Shown here: one piece after another, positions 49,651-60,646 of the stretch | Position numbering within the stretch: the first letter of the stretch is position 1 | How the letters are laid out: every line of letters starts with the position of its first letter | Origin: Symsagittifera roscoffensis | Taxonomy: Eukaryota; Xenacoelomorpha; Acoela; Convolutidae | Assembly: GCF_963678635.1 (NCBI RefSeq) | Contig: NC_087064.1 | Coordinates: forward strand, 58,414,338 to 58,478,337 | Reading direction: 5' to 3' | DNA length: 64,000 nucleotides | Program-made: the position numbers and the translations under genes | Notes under the pieces: generated by a model | The model's database searches: none | What the model was told of the DNA's origin: nothing | Seen by the model: only the letters and a program-made list of their open reading frames with translations

Positions 49651-50596
49651 TCATTCTGTGTAGTGTTTTTCTAAGTTCAGGTATTTCCAATTTCAGATAT
49701 CGGTTGAAATTTGCATATCAAGAAAAATAAAAGGAGCAAAACAATTTCCGAAAAAGTAAGAGTTTAAAAAACATTTGAAGGTGAGTTTGCTTATTTTCTT
49801 TTAGAATTATGGATAATTATTTTTGTCTCTGTAATTTACATTTTCTTCAGGAAAACAACAATCGAGTTGGAATTAAATATTAACACGAGGTCCAATAAAA
49901 ATTTCGTCAAGATTTCGTCAATGTAAGTTTCCTTTAAATTTGTCCAGCTTCAAATGTGTCCGTTACTGTTCACTTTGTCCGATTGTCATGAAAGTTACTG
50001 TTCACTTTGTCCGATTGTCATGAAATTAAATTTGACATGCAGACTAACTAGGTTATGAGAAACATTTGGTCTCCATAATTAACCTTGTAAAACCACTCGT
50101 TAGACCATAAAATTCATGTTTGAATGAGTTGGGGGGGGGGGAGGAAAAAGAGCCGAAAATGGGGAGGAGGTTTGTATTCGGGCGAGTTTCATTTTTTTTT
50201 GCTTTTTGTTTTCCACGCTGAATCAGGTACCAAAAATAATGATAGGACTGGGTTGAGTGATATATCTTATTAAAGCCCTTTAAGTAGTGATTCTAATCAC
50301 ATTTTACAAATTCTAAAAAGTTTGTTAAGTGTTGAGAAAAACCGGCTAGAAATTTTTGATTATTTTGTCTAATTTTGAGCGAGTGAGCAGGCTTACCTTA
50401 GCTTACTTATGCTTAATTTAAGACTTCAAAGTTTAATTTTCAATTTCAAAGTTTCAATTTAACTTTTTTGATTATTTTTTCGCTATTTGACTTCAAAAAA
50501 TTATTTAAAAATTTCGGGTAAGAGAGGCAGTGACCTGAGAGGGTGTCGGGTAAGAGAGGCAGTAACCTCAATATGCGTTGGGTAAGAAAAATGTCG

Positions 50597-50856
50597 CCTC
50601 CTGGGCAACCAAGACTTATCATACAATTTCAATAAATGAAAAATTTCTTACCATGCATCTCTATACAGTTCCATACGTGCAAAAAAAAATGAATGAAATC
50701 TCTATGATAAGCATTTTTGCATATATGAAAATTGTATGATTAGTAATTTTTCATAAACAAAAACATATCATTTTTTTCTAAAATAATTTTCTGAAAATTT
50801 TTGGGTTGTATTCGTAACCGAAAGCAAGTGCCAAAGGTCTTGGTTTACTCAAAGCT
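50597..50856 (+). mobile_element. Truncated copy of the 60647-61574 element, nested in the foldback element
   Basis: Sequence from gggcaaccaagacttatcat through ctatgataagcatttttgca and tgggttgtattcgtaaccga matches 60651-60905 in order. It is cut off where the 24-bp minisatellite begins. Confidence 0.7.
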
Positions 50857-50861
50857 GGAGT

Positions 50862-51625
50862 GTCTGTATGTGTGCCCCCATGTGTGTCTCTACATGTGCC
50901 CGTATGTGTGTCGGTACATGTGCCCCTCTGTGTGTCTCTACATGTGCCCCTATGTGTGTCTCTACATGTGCCCCTATGTGTGTCTGTATGTGTGCGCCTA
51001 TGTGTGCATGTATGTGGCCACCATGTGTGCCCCTACGAGTATCTGTGAGTCTGCCCCTATATGTGAATGCATGTGGCCCCCATGTGTGTCAGTACATGTG
51101 CCCCTATGTTTATCTGTTTATGTGCCGCTGTGTGTCTGTATGGGTGCCACTACGTGTCTCTGTATATGTTCCTCTACGTGTATCTGTATGTGTGTCTGTA
51201 AGTAGTCTCCATGTGTGTCTGTATGTGGCCCCATGTTTGTCTGTATGTGTGGCACTACATGTGTCTGATTTGTACCCCTCAATGTGTCTGTATGTGTGCC
51301 CCTATGGATGTCTGAATGTGTGCCCCTATGTGTGTCGGTACATGTGCCCCTGTGTGTCTGTATGTGCGCCCCTCAGTGTGTCTCTACATGTGCCCGTATG
51401 TGTGTCTCTACATGTGCCACTATGTGTGTCTGTATGTGTGCCCCTATGTGTGTCTGTATATGGACACCATGTGTGTCTGTATGTGTGCCCCTGCGTGTGT
51501 CTGTATGTCTGCTCCTGTGTGTGTCTGTTTGTGTGCCCCTACGTGTGTCTGTATACGTGCCCCTATGTGTGTCTGTATGTGTGCCCCCCTATGTGTGTCT
51601 GTATGTGTGCCCCTATGTGTCTGTT
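50862..51625 (+). repeat. 24-bp minisatellite (tgtgcccctatgtgtgtctg type)
   Basis: About 30 units of a 24-bp phrase with variants such as tctctaca and tctgtatg at the end. Because 24 is divisible by three, all three frames stay open and give cysteine-rich pseudo-proteins of up to 257 codons. Confidence 0.93.
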
Positions 51626-51669
51626 TTTCCTTTTTCCCTGATTGTTTTAATCTTTCGCAGGTTGGAACA

Positions 51670-52100
51670 GGGTTGCCCTCACTGGATCTCCTACCCGATG
51701 CCCGCTGAGGTCACTGGTTCTCCTTCCCGATGCCCGCTGAGGTCACTGGTTCTCCTATCCGATGCCCACTGAGGTCACTGGTTCTCCTATCCGATGCCCG
51801 CTGAGGTCACTGGTTCTCCTACCCGATGCCCGCTGAGGTCACTGGGCCTCCTACCCGATGCCCGCTGAGGTCACTGGTTCTACTACCCCATGGCCACTGA
51901 GGTCACTGGTTCTCCTACCTGATGCCCGCTGAGATCACTGGTTCTCCTACCCGATGCCGGCTGAGGTCACTGGTTCTCCTACCCGATTCCCGCAGAGGTC
52001 ACTGGGCCTCCTACCCGATGCCCGCAGAGGTCACTGGGCCTCCTACCCGATGCCCGCAGAGGTCACTGGGCCTCCTATCCGATGCCCGCAGAGGTCACTG
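51670..52100 (-). repeat. 32-bp minisatellite, right array, inverted relative to the left array
   Basis: Thirteen units of gatgcccgctgaggtcactg (first 20 bp shown) spaced 32 bp. Reverse-complementing the left-array unit gives the same pattern with a few fixed differences, so the two arrays are inverted relatives. The last four units share cgcagagg instead of cgctgagg, showing local homogenisation. Confidence 0.9.
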
Positions 52101-52319
52101 GTTCTGGAGAAGTTTAGGAGAACATGAATATGAACAAATGGGAGAACATGAAGATGAACACATTTAACCTGTTTTTCTGATTCGTTTTAAATGTATGCTG
52201 ATTCTATGTCTTAAATTATTCTTTGCTTTAACTGCATGTTTTTAGGAAAACTTAGTAATCTTACATTTTTAAACTTGCTTTTTTCTTCCAGACATAGAAA
52301 GAACTAAAAATAGAATAGC

Positions 52320-52591
52320 CTAATTAACGAAAAAAAATGGATTATAATGGATTTTCTTGAAAAAATAGTCGATTATATTGAAGAAAAAAATGGATTATAA
52401 TGGATTATAATGGATTATAATGGATTTTTATTTTTCAAAAAAAATCGATTTTAATGACCACATAATCGATTACGTGGTCTAAATTTGCCACAATAATGGA
52501 TTATAATGGATTATAATGGATTATAATGACAACATTTCAGACAACATTTTTCCAATATAATCGATTATTATCCATGGAACTCCGGTGCGGG
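52320..52591 (-). repeat. Right terminal inverted repeat of the foldback element
   Basis: Blocks of ggattataat repeated up to four times in a row lead to the end ccatggaactccggtgcggg, the exact reverse complement of the left end. Confidence 0.85.
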
Positions 52592-52861
52592 AAGTTAACT
52601 TCAATTCAATAAAGTAAACTTCATCAAACTTCATCAAAGAATTTAAAGTATTTTTCGAAATATGGTTCTGGTTAACTTTGAAAACGCTAAATTTTCTGGG
52701 TCTAAGTTGTGATTTTATGCTGAAACTTTCGTAGTCCCGAACAGTGTCTGCAAAAAAAAGAACACCCGCGAGCCTTGAAAAATTTCAATCCCATTGAAGA
52801 TAACCTACTAAATATTCTCAAACGCACTGTCAAAAGAAGAGAAATAATTTTCGGTGTGAGA

Positions 52862-53313
52862 CAGGGTTGCAAAAAAAAACACTTTTTGAGTATAAAAAAC
52901 GTTTTAAACATTTAAAACGTTTTAAATATGTTTTAAATTAAAAAACAATGAAATTATATGCAGTCTGTGCGCCGTATTTTTCCAAGTCGAGTGCTCTTTT
53001 CTTTTCATTTTCAGTAGAATCGAGTCCGAAAAAGTCGGATACAAAAATAAACGCAGCAAATCAAGAATACAGAATAGAAGAATTTTACCGTTTCTCGGCA
53101 CTGTCGAACCATTCGCGTCGTTCGATAACTCGATCACGAAAACCATCGAGGAGGTTTTTCCCCGAATACAGTTCAGTTAGTCAAACCACGCAAGAAAATC
53201 TGCCAATTAGGGGAAGTTGTTTTAAACACGAAATTCTTCAGTGTTTTAAACACTGTTTTAAACGTGTTTTAAACATTTTTTAAACAAGATATGTTTTAAA
53301 CATTGCAACCCTG
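52862..53313. mobile_element. hAT-type non-autonomous element with 8-bp target duplication
   Basis: The ends are cagggttgca and tgcaaccctg. Subterminal regions are rich in the phrase gttttaaac/t on both sides. Flanks are gtgtgaga (52854-52861) and gtgtgagt (53314-53321), an 8-bp duplication with one mismatch, as expected of hAT transposases. The 452-bp interior has no transposase. Confidence 0.85.
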
Positions 53314-53321
53314 GTGTGAGT

Positions 53322-55311
53322 GGAGCACAATTATGATTCTTTAGCTAGTTTTAATTAGGTTTGAAATAGATTCAGCCGAATTGAATCGCTGATAGCGCTT
53401 TATTAGAAAACCAGCAAAATACGCGAAAGGTACAAATAAACTATCTAAAAACGACCCTCTCGACAACTTTGAGCCCCATTCTTTCAATAAAATCAATCCC
53501 ATCGAAAAACAAAAATCAAACTCATACTCTTGATCAAATTCCAAATATTTAACAGTTTTCTAGGGAAAAATTGATCGCTAACTAGTGTTAATAAAAAAAT
53601 TTTTTAAAATTGATTGCTTGAGGAATGAAACAATAGCAAACAACCGAAAAAAAAATTTAAAAAAAAAGAAAACAACATATCAACGGCGAGGCAACGATTC
53701 GTCAAATGGTTAAAACCGAAGAATGGTAGTAGTAGATCAAGCGACAATTAGTACCCGCAAAATATTTTGATCACATACAGTTTAACTCTTAACAATGAAT
53801 TAGGAAAACATTCAAAACACCAGAACTATAAAACAAATAAAATAATCTTTCAAAATCACTAAATGGTATTTTGGTCGTTTTTTTAGTTATTTAACCAATC
53901 AAGATTTACCTCCTCGGATTTGGAAACTTTTGTTCACATTTGAACAATTTTCTCTCAAACAACCACTGCTCTTTTTGCATGAATTGAAAAAAAATTTGCG
54001 TGAGCAGTCAAATGCGCGCAATCCATTCCCAATTGGAAGGCTATATGCCCCCGCCGATTCTTCGCGGAATGAAGCGCATACGGCACTGATATTTATTGTT
54101 CCGACTTTCAAAGAAAACGGAACATTTTTGCCCGGTATGATTATTTATTCAGTCAATTTTCGCCAATCGAAATCATAGTTTTCAACAAAAATTGTTTATA
54201 CCCCATTGAATATATTGAATTACGAGTTCAAATTTATAAAAAATATTTTACCTCCGATTATTTGTTGTAAAGTTCTGGGGGTTTGAAAATAGCCAATTTG
54301 GCCATGTTTTGGACGAAATTATGCGCGCTTTGAAAAGTATATTCATAATGCTGAGAGCGTAATGCAAAAAATGTATGCGTGATGATTTGTTCCGCACCAA
54401 AAAATTGTTTCAAATTGAATTGAGGCTAGCTAATTGGTCATGTTAATTTCGTACGACTAAAATATTGACACTATTGTCCAAAATTTATAGGTTTTCAATA
54501 TTTTTTTAACCAAAAACTATTCGATATGGATTAAGGGACAGTCGGAACTATCAGGGCTCTGCCCTGATATACGAGCAGTCTTGTTTGTCTATTTCTGGTA
54601 TGTGTACAATGACCACAAAAAGTTGCTCGTTTTTTAACAAGAGACGCGTTTTTTAATCTGTTCTGTATGTACGAGGCAGTTTAGGCTCACGACTCGATGT
54701 GCTTAAATATGATGTATCACTTAACCCATTCCAATGATTAATAGTTCATTTCATCTGATTTTGTGCGGGAAAAAACTAAAATAGACCCGACTACAAAGGT
54801 CTCCCCATTTTGCATGATTATTTTTTTGCTATCAATTTTCATTAATAATCGTATCATAATCTTTCCCGAAGTAGCCCTGTGCTTATCGTTTGACTTGAAT
54901 AACTTTGAAAGGTGTTCCTAATCTGTTTTCATATTGTTGACTACCTACCCTTTGATTACTAGCATTTTATAGATCTCCTTAGCATTAAAATTAATTTGAA
55001 CTTATTGTAAAATTGCATAGGCTAAAAACTTTGTTATTAGATCGGGTGGTTATAATGAGAAAGAGCCCAACGACTAATTGGTGCTATCTTTCCATCAACG
55101 CGTAGCGCATGAGTTTAGTGAAAGATGTCAGAAAACATTCGAAGTTGAATGGAGGCTAGCGTATTCGTCCAATTAGCTCGTCACCAGATAATAAATATAT
55201 CATTAGGTACTTAAAAATACGTGTGATGGGAAATTTTATCAAAAAAGTAAAAATGCTTCGAATGCCTCTTGAAGAAATCCAAAAAAAAGTTCTGGGTTTT
55301 GCCCTGATACG
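53322..55311. other. AT-rich intergenic sequence with a fragment of the intronic repeat
   Basis: 54180-54545 matches 2470-2815 and 5165-5490 (landmarks ttggccatgttttggac, aattatgcgcgct, ggattaagggacagtcgg). After it, gggctctgccctgatatacg is an 18-bp near-palindrome repeated in part at about 55290. The ORF at 53930-54178 is not recognised. Confidence 0.55.
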
Positions 55312-55319
55312 AGCAGTGG

Positions 55320-55704
55320 CAGGGGCGGATTTAGGGGCGGATTTAGGGATTCGACCCCCTGCCGACCCAAAGGGTCCCCCCTTTGAACTATTTTGAGATA
55401 TCCAATTTTGACTGATGGACCCTAAATTTTTTCGGCTCCAATCTACACTAAGTTTGAGGGGGAGCGCGCGCCGAAAAAAAAGCGATTTTTTTGGTAAAAA
55501 ATTTCCAAAAAGTGCCTTTTTGGCCTGTTTTTGTTCACAATTTTGCCTACGGCGCAGAAGTTTTGGCCAAAATAATGACTTTTTAGTGCTTTGCATAGCT
55601 CGGAAAACCAATTTGGTCGACCTAAAAAAAGGTCGACAAGATTTCGATTTTTTTTTTGAAAATCCGCCCCCCCCCCCCTCTAGAAAATCCTAGATCCGCC
55701 CCTG
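55320..55704. mobile_element. hAT-type MITE, best preserved copy of the family
   Basis: The ends are caggggcggattta and tagatccgcccctg, flanked by agcagtgg (55312-55319) and agcagtag (55705-55712), an 8-bp duplication with one mismatch. At 385 bp it has no coding capacity. The first 13 bp of the left end are doubled (ggggcggattta twice). Diverged relatives lie in the MORC2 intron. Confidence 0.88.
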
Positions 55705-55712
55705 AGCAGTAG

Positions 55713-57638
55713 TATTATTTTCGGTGAAACAAATATTGCGGTCAGCTATTACTTTTTGCGTCAAATTACGCGGTGTTGCTCACATTTTTTGGCAAGGACG
55801 AGTAGGCTAATTTGGTTCAGGTATAGGAGAAAAAGTTTCAAGGAGCAGAATAGGTCTCATGTGTCCAGTTCAGATCAAATCAAACTTGTTTTGAAATGTT
55901 GCTTGCAACTCAAGCAGTTCACACACCCTGCCGCCGTTAAATGCTCCTATAGATTCCTTAGCAACTGAACATCTTTACTTTATCGGGTGTGGAACTCGAA
56001 ATGAAATGGTTTAAAAAAATTAGCAACCACAGCAAAGTCTTTTTTGTTATTTTTTTCTCAATTTGTGCCTGCCTTTTATAGACGTGGTTGATTAATTCGT
56101 TAGATGATGTCAGCAATGACACAAATGGATTAAAATCAATTATCTACAAAAAAATTATACAGATTTCAGATCTGTTGGTGTTTTATAAAGTTAAGCTTCG
56201 ATTATATAGTTTAAAAAATTGATTATAACGCATTTCAGTTTTGAAAACTTTATACTGTAAATCTTCATTATATAAACAATCCCAAAAGACTCTAAAACTA
56301 TTTTTTCTGTATCAAACTTCCTGTATACTATATACAGACCGTATACTGATTATATACAGATTATCTACAGTTCATTTATAGATTATCTACAAACTTATAC
56401 AAATTATACACTGATTAAATTCGTATTATATAAAGATTATTTAATGGTTTTCGCAATATACTAGATAATCAGATAATCTTAATTATAATGTAAGCTTCTC
56501 AGTTAAATTTTTGTGCTGATGCATAATCTGAAAAAAAGCTAATAAAACAGTACTCTGGAAAAATCTTGCAGAAAAAACTAATTTTTCTTAATATAATTTT
56601 TCAACTTGATGTTTTCTTTACGAAATTGCGCAAAAATTTTCATTTTAGAAATGTTATTTGCAGAGAGTTCACACAAAAGTACATTTATTAGCGCGAGAAA
56701 ATTTAGGTTGCAAAATCTTGGAAGGGTCTCTTTAAAAATGAAATTTGAGGTAAACAGTTCTCCTGAAGTGAGTTCAGCTCAGTGTAACACTGAGGTAGAT
56801 ATTTCCCGGTTACAAATTTTTGTTAAAACTTGTGAAACATTCATACTGTTAAGTTTTGGTTGCTGTTAGCATCCTATAGTTTGTAGACAACTTAATCAAT
56901 TTTATACCAATTTTATATATATTATGTGCAATTAATCTACAGAATATATACAGATTATTTGCCGATTATAGACAGATTTTGTTTTACAATGATTGAATAT
57001 TGAAACTATACAGATTATCAACAGATTACATACAGGTTTAATACAACAAAAAAATTAATGATTTTGGCACTAAAAATCTTCTATTTTGATTGAAAAAAGA
57101 ATCTTCTTTTTGTTTTCAAAATGGTTATTTATAAATTGAATTAAAACTTTAATCGGTAGATTTTTCTGCATATAATCAATTTTTATTCGTTTTTGTCACG
57201 GGAACCTAGAGTGCCGATTTAAATTTTCCAGACAAAACGCATCAAACTAGAATTATAGAAACGCATTTTTCTCAGATTGGATCGAGTTTAGGTGAAAAAT
57301 GAAGAACACAGAACTTGCTTAGAGTTTTGGTAAAGTTAATATGGTGCTATTTGTTTTGCAAAACTCGGGCAGAAAACTTTACCAAAATAGGGATCTTTTT
57401 GGATTTTTTTAGTTATTCAAAATTTACGCCAAAAATATTCAGTCAATTTTTCATACAAATATAATAAAGTGAGCCTGTTACGTAGTCAGGAAAAGTTTAA
57501 TAAAAGTAGAATCTCCTAAGCATTTGCGCAAATTGTTTAAAAATTGCTACGTCCTAAAAACCCAAAGAGAACTTAAAAACGTATAATCTCCAAAAAAGTT
57601 CCCTTATTAATATGTTTTTGTCTACCAAACAAAAATAA

Positions 57639-57686
<48 letters not shown>

Positions 57687-58484
57687 AATTTTAGGCTGTT
57701 TTAAATGCTATTGGGGCCCGTATGAGGCTCACTTTGACATTAATTTGTCATTATTTGACCGGTATTTTTGTTAATTAATTAAAAAATCCGAAAATGATCC
57801 ATGTCTGGGGTAAAGTTTTGAACTCGAAACTTGCAAAACAAATTGTACCATACCTTTTCTGCTAAAATTTTAAGCAAGTTTTTTCCATACCATTTTCTTT
57901 TAACCTCAAAACAACTTGCGGAAAGTGCGTTTTAATTTTTAAGTTTTTACCCGTTTTATTCGAATAATTTAAATCAGCTTTGTATACCATTTGTCCCTAA
58001 AACTTATACTTTTTTAGCCAATCTTTTTTAAATTTTTTGTTTCGGTGATTTATATCTTGGCCGAGGCTCTTACTCTATAATTTCGACGTTCAGTATCAAG
58101 TGTTCGATAAATAATCTACAGTCGAGATGGCATAGGATAAAAAAACACTGAATCGAGTGTTTTCGCATATCACTCCTAACTACACCTTGAAAAAAGAAAC
58201 AAAGATTGTAACACAAAGATGATCCACGAAAAAATGCTGATTTTTAATATGGTGCAGGCTATTACTAAGCGACAGCATCTGAAATTAGCCTCATACAAGT
58301 TATTTTTTCAGCTTTTTGCCAATTTCTTTTCAGAAAAATTGCACAAGTTTGATTCTAAGCGCCTTTTAAACTGCTGCTTGATTCCCAGTGTTACAGTTTT
58401 CCAAGTTGATTCAAAGCTCTGGACATCAGCCTTGCATTTCTCAATTAAACCGATCCATATATAATATTTGAATTTGCGCTTCGG
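55713..58484. other. AT-rich intergenic sequence with degenerate acagatta repeats
   Basis: 56160-56480 and 56920-57050 are rich in variants of tatacagattat; the two zones flank about 440 bp without features. A perfect AT dinucleotide run lies at 57642-57684. ORFs at 56606 and 58219 have no recognisable domain. Confidence 0.55.
57642..57684. repeat. (AT)n microsatellite
   Basis: About 21 uninterrupted AT dinucleotides between aaaataata and caaattttagg. Confidence 0.95.
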
Positions 58485-59165
58485 AGTTTAGGGGCGAGGG
58501 GGTATAAAAGGGTTCCTAAGCTTATCGCCCCGCGTTTTTTGACCCCCTTTTTCTTAGCCACTCTCTTATAACCCCAGAATTAGATAACCCCACTACAATT
58601 TACCCTCTTTCAAATACTAATTGTTAGAATCAAAGTGAAACTTACTTGAAAGGATTTAAGAACCATAACATCAAGGCATTATAAGCGAAAACTTTATCGA
58701 CGCAAAACGAAATAACATACATGCTGCTAAATGCGGTTTAGATTTGAACAGAAATGACCTTGCCGATAGTCTAGACCTTGATATAAAATTGAAAACCAAT
58801 CCAATTGGCATGATTCAGATCATTAACTAAAAATGATTAGATTTCTCCAAAATTGAACTTGATCTTGAAAATAATCTTTGAGATAATTTTTGAGATGCCA
58901 GAGGCATCAAGTGAATTAAGACGGGCTTTTCCGGCTCCAATTAGTACACCTAAATGGAATACTCCTGTACATTTAAAAAGAACTTAATTTGAAGCAAATT
59001 ATCGGTATTAAAAGATGTTTAAATTGTTGTGGGGTTATCTTGTTACGGGGTTATAAAATAGGGTGTAAAAATTGGGGGTTAAATAACGTGGGGTTAACGA
59101 GTGGGACATCGTATAAACGACCCTTCTTTGCCCATAAAAATTAATCAAAACCTCTAGTACCTGTT
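58485..59165. repeat. Inverted-repeat, MITE-like segment with ggggttat motifs
   Basis: The block tataacccc..gataaccccac (about 58567-58602) is mirrored by gttgtggggttatc and acggggttata (about 59026-59062). Right of it a 75-bp stretch including gagtgggacatcgtataaac (59091-59165) occurs again at 59943-60017. No transposase or clear target duplication was seen. Confidence 0.5.
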
Positions 59166-59439
59166 GCGGTTTGAGAATGAAAAAAGGCACAGCGTCCTGC
59201 GCAGAATTGAAACCGAAAGCAAGCTTTTTGAAAAATTAGAAAATTGATTGAATCAGTAAAATCGCATTCCAGAAAGTAAATTTTGGCATCAGCAGAATAT
59301 AATAAAATTACATCGAAACTGGTTAGAAAGGAAACATTTTAATGAATAAGTAATTTGACAGCGCATCGCAGACATCCAGTTTAGTTCGTTTTCTTAGAAA
59401 TGGAACCTATTTTGTTTTCTAGGGTTCGGTACAGTTGTT

Positions 59440-60378
59440 TTACTCGGGGGCCCCTGTCACATCCGCAATGTGTCGTGGCATTCCAACTCGGGTTCCAGCC
59501 ATGCTTGCGAACTAAAACTCAAAAAGATCTCTTTGCTTAATGAACATTTCCCAACTCTTCGAACAATTTTTCTTCAATTACTCATTCATTATTTTAATTT
59601 TCGATTTCGTTTTTTCCTTTAGGCCTTTAGCGAGTTTGTGTATGAGAGGTGATTTCGCCTCTACACCATGCTTAAGACTAGGACCATTTATTTATCCACG
59701 ATGAAAAAACGCAACCTGAGAGCTGTTAAAATCTTTACAGAGGACCGATGCTGTGTCCATTCTTAAGAGCTAAAATGGGTGTTTATGGACTCTTTTTCTG
59801 GGCTGTGAATTTTATGGCAACGAGTCATACCAAGATGGATGCTGGAAGTCAACTGCGGATCCTTGTTTGAGTGTTTCGAAGCAAAGTGTAGTATACATCT
59901 ACTTGCATGAGTAGGAAAAAACAGGCTATCCTGAGACAGACTGGGGTTAAAGAGTGGGACATCGTATAAACGACCCTTCATTGCCCATAAAAATTAATCA
60001 AAACCTCTAGTACCTGATCAGCTTTGATCAGCGAATAGCCAGAAATCTAGTTTCATTAATAGAACTCATAACGCCAAGGTTGTTAGAGAGCGATCGTGGT
60101 CTTTTTGTATTTGTACGTATGCAAACGGCGTGTGGAAATGAGATGAAAAGCTCGTATGTTGGTTCTTTCCCTCGTTGATACATGGTCTTTAAAGTTATCT
60201 TGAAAAACAAAATTTTTGTTGTTGGGCTGTGTTGATTTGGTACCTTGTTGGATCCCGCCTGCATGGACACCTGGGAGTCCCTAGCAGACTTGATTTCCTC
60301 GTCTGTGAAGTGTCGCCTGTTCTCCTCCGATGGCTTCACTCCCAAAGTGGGCCCACTGAAGTTGGGCAGAGCTTGCAC
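59440..60378 (-). CDS. Calponin/transgelin-like protein, last two exons
   Basis: Minus-strand exons 60378-60244 (45 codons) and 59511-59440 (23 codons plus TAA), joined in phase 0 across a 732-bp intron with AG acceptors and a GTACCA donor. The first encodes VQALPNFSGPTLGVKPS, then FTDEEIKSARDSQVSMQAGSN, matching the linker after the CH domain and the start of a calponin repeat (I-x-LQ-x-GSNK). The second completes it with FASMAGTRVGMPRHIADV and a short tail. Calponin-family proteins bind actin. The N-terminal CH-domain exons would be at higher coordinates; I could not find them before 64000. The exact subfamily (calponin, transgelin or muscle protein 20) cannot be decided from one repeat. 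Confidence 0.8.
59763..59861 (-). CDS. Possible alternative terminal exon of the calponin-like gene
   Basis: Within the last intron a minus-strand stretch opens in phase 0 after a CAAG acceptor and reads DPQLTSSIHLGMTRCHKIHS before a stop at 59763. Joined to the upstream exon ending SNK it keeps the calponin-repeat spacing to the G-M-x-R core seen in the other terminal exon. The acceptor has a poor pyrimidine tract, so this may be coincidence or a dead exon. Confidence 0.25.
   Translation of the reverse strand, partial: DPQLTSSIHLGMTRCHKIHSPEKESINTHFSS
59943..60017. repeat. Second copy of a 75-bp direct repeat
   Basis: ggggttaa.gagtgggacatc through aacctctagtacctg matches 59091-59163 with two or three differences. 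The two copies flank the last calponin-like exon. Confidence 0.85.
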
Positions 60379-60646
60379 CTAAGAATCAACACAGTCAATA
60401 AGGTTCGAATTTTATTTAGCTTGTTTTATTTTCACAAATTTCCAGATTTTCAATTTGGAATAATCAGGCGTATGGAATATTCAGGCGAAATGTTCAGGAA
60501 TATTAGGCCTAACCCTAACTCTAAGGTTTTAAGGAGCCTAACGAATCTAAAGCAACTCTTTCGCACCCCATTGTGTTTTCCGAACTACTGCGCACTTCTG
60601 CAGCTCAGCTCCTCAATTCGTTTTTACTATGTTAGATTTTTGATAA

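Larger units (their letters stand above)
48262..52591. mobile_element. 4.33-kb foldback-type element with inverted minisatellite arms
   Basis: The outer ends are inverted repeats: cccgcaccggagttccatgg at 48262 and ccatggaactccggtgcggg ending at 52591. The inversion continues through an AT-rich zone rich in gattataat(c/g) (48282-48540 and 52320-52570). Inside, a 32-bp minisatellite lies in one orientation on the left (49500-49650, 50515-50584) and reversed on the right (51670-52100). Between them are C-rich and 24-bp minisatellites and two smaller inverted-repeat segments. No transposase ORF was seen; every long ORF inside is satellite read-through. No convincing target duplication: flanks are ...ataa and aagt.... 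Confidence 0.8.

Noticed and set aside
50801-51772. Cysteine-rich ORFs of 130-257 codons
   Set aside because: They are read-through of a 24-bp minisatellite; the period is divisible by three, so all three frames stay open and give the same CAPMCVST-type repeats.
49500-52100. CRISPR-like array (32-bp repeats)
   Set aside because: Repeats are directly adjacent with no unique spacers, and the setting is an animal genome with introns.
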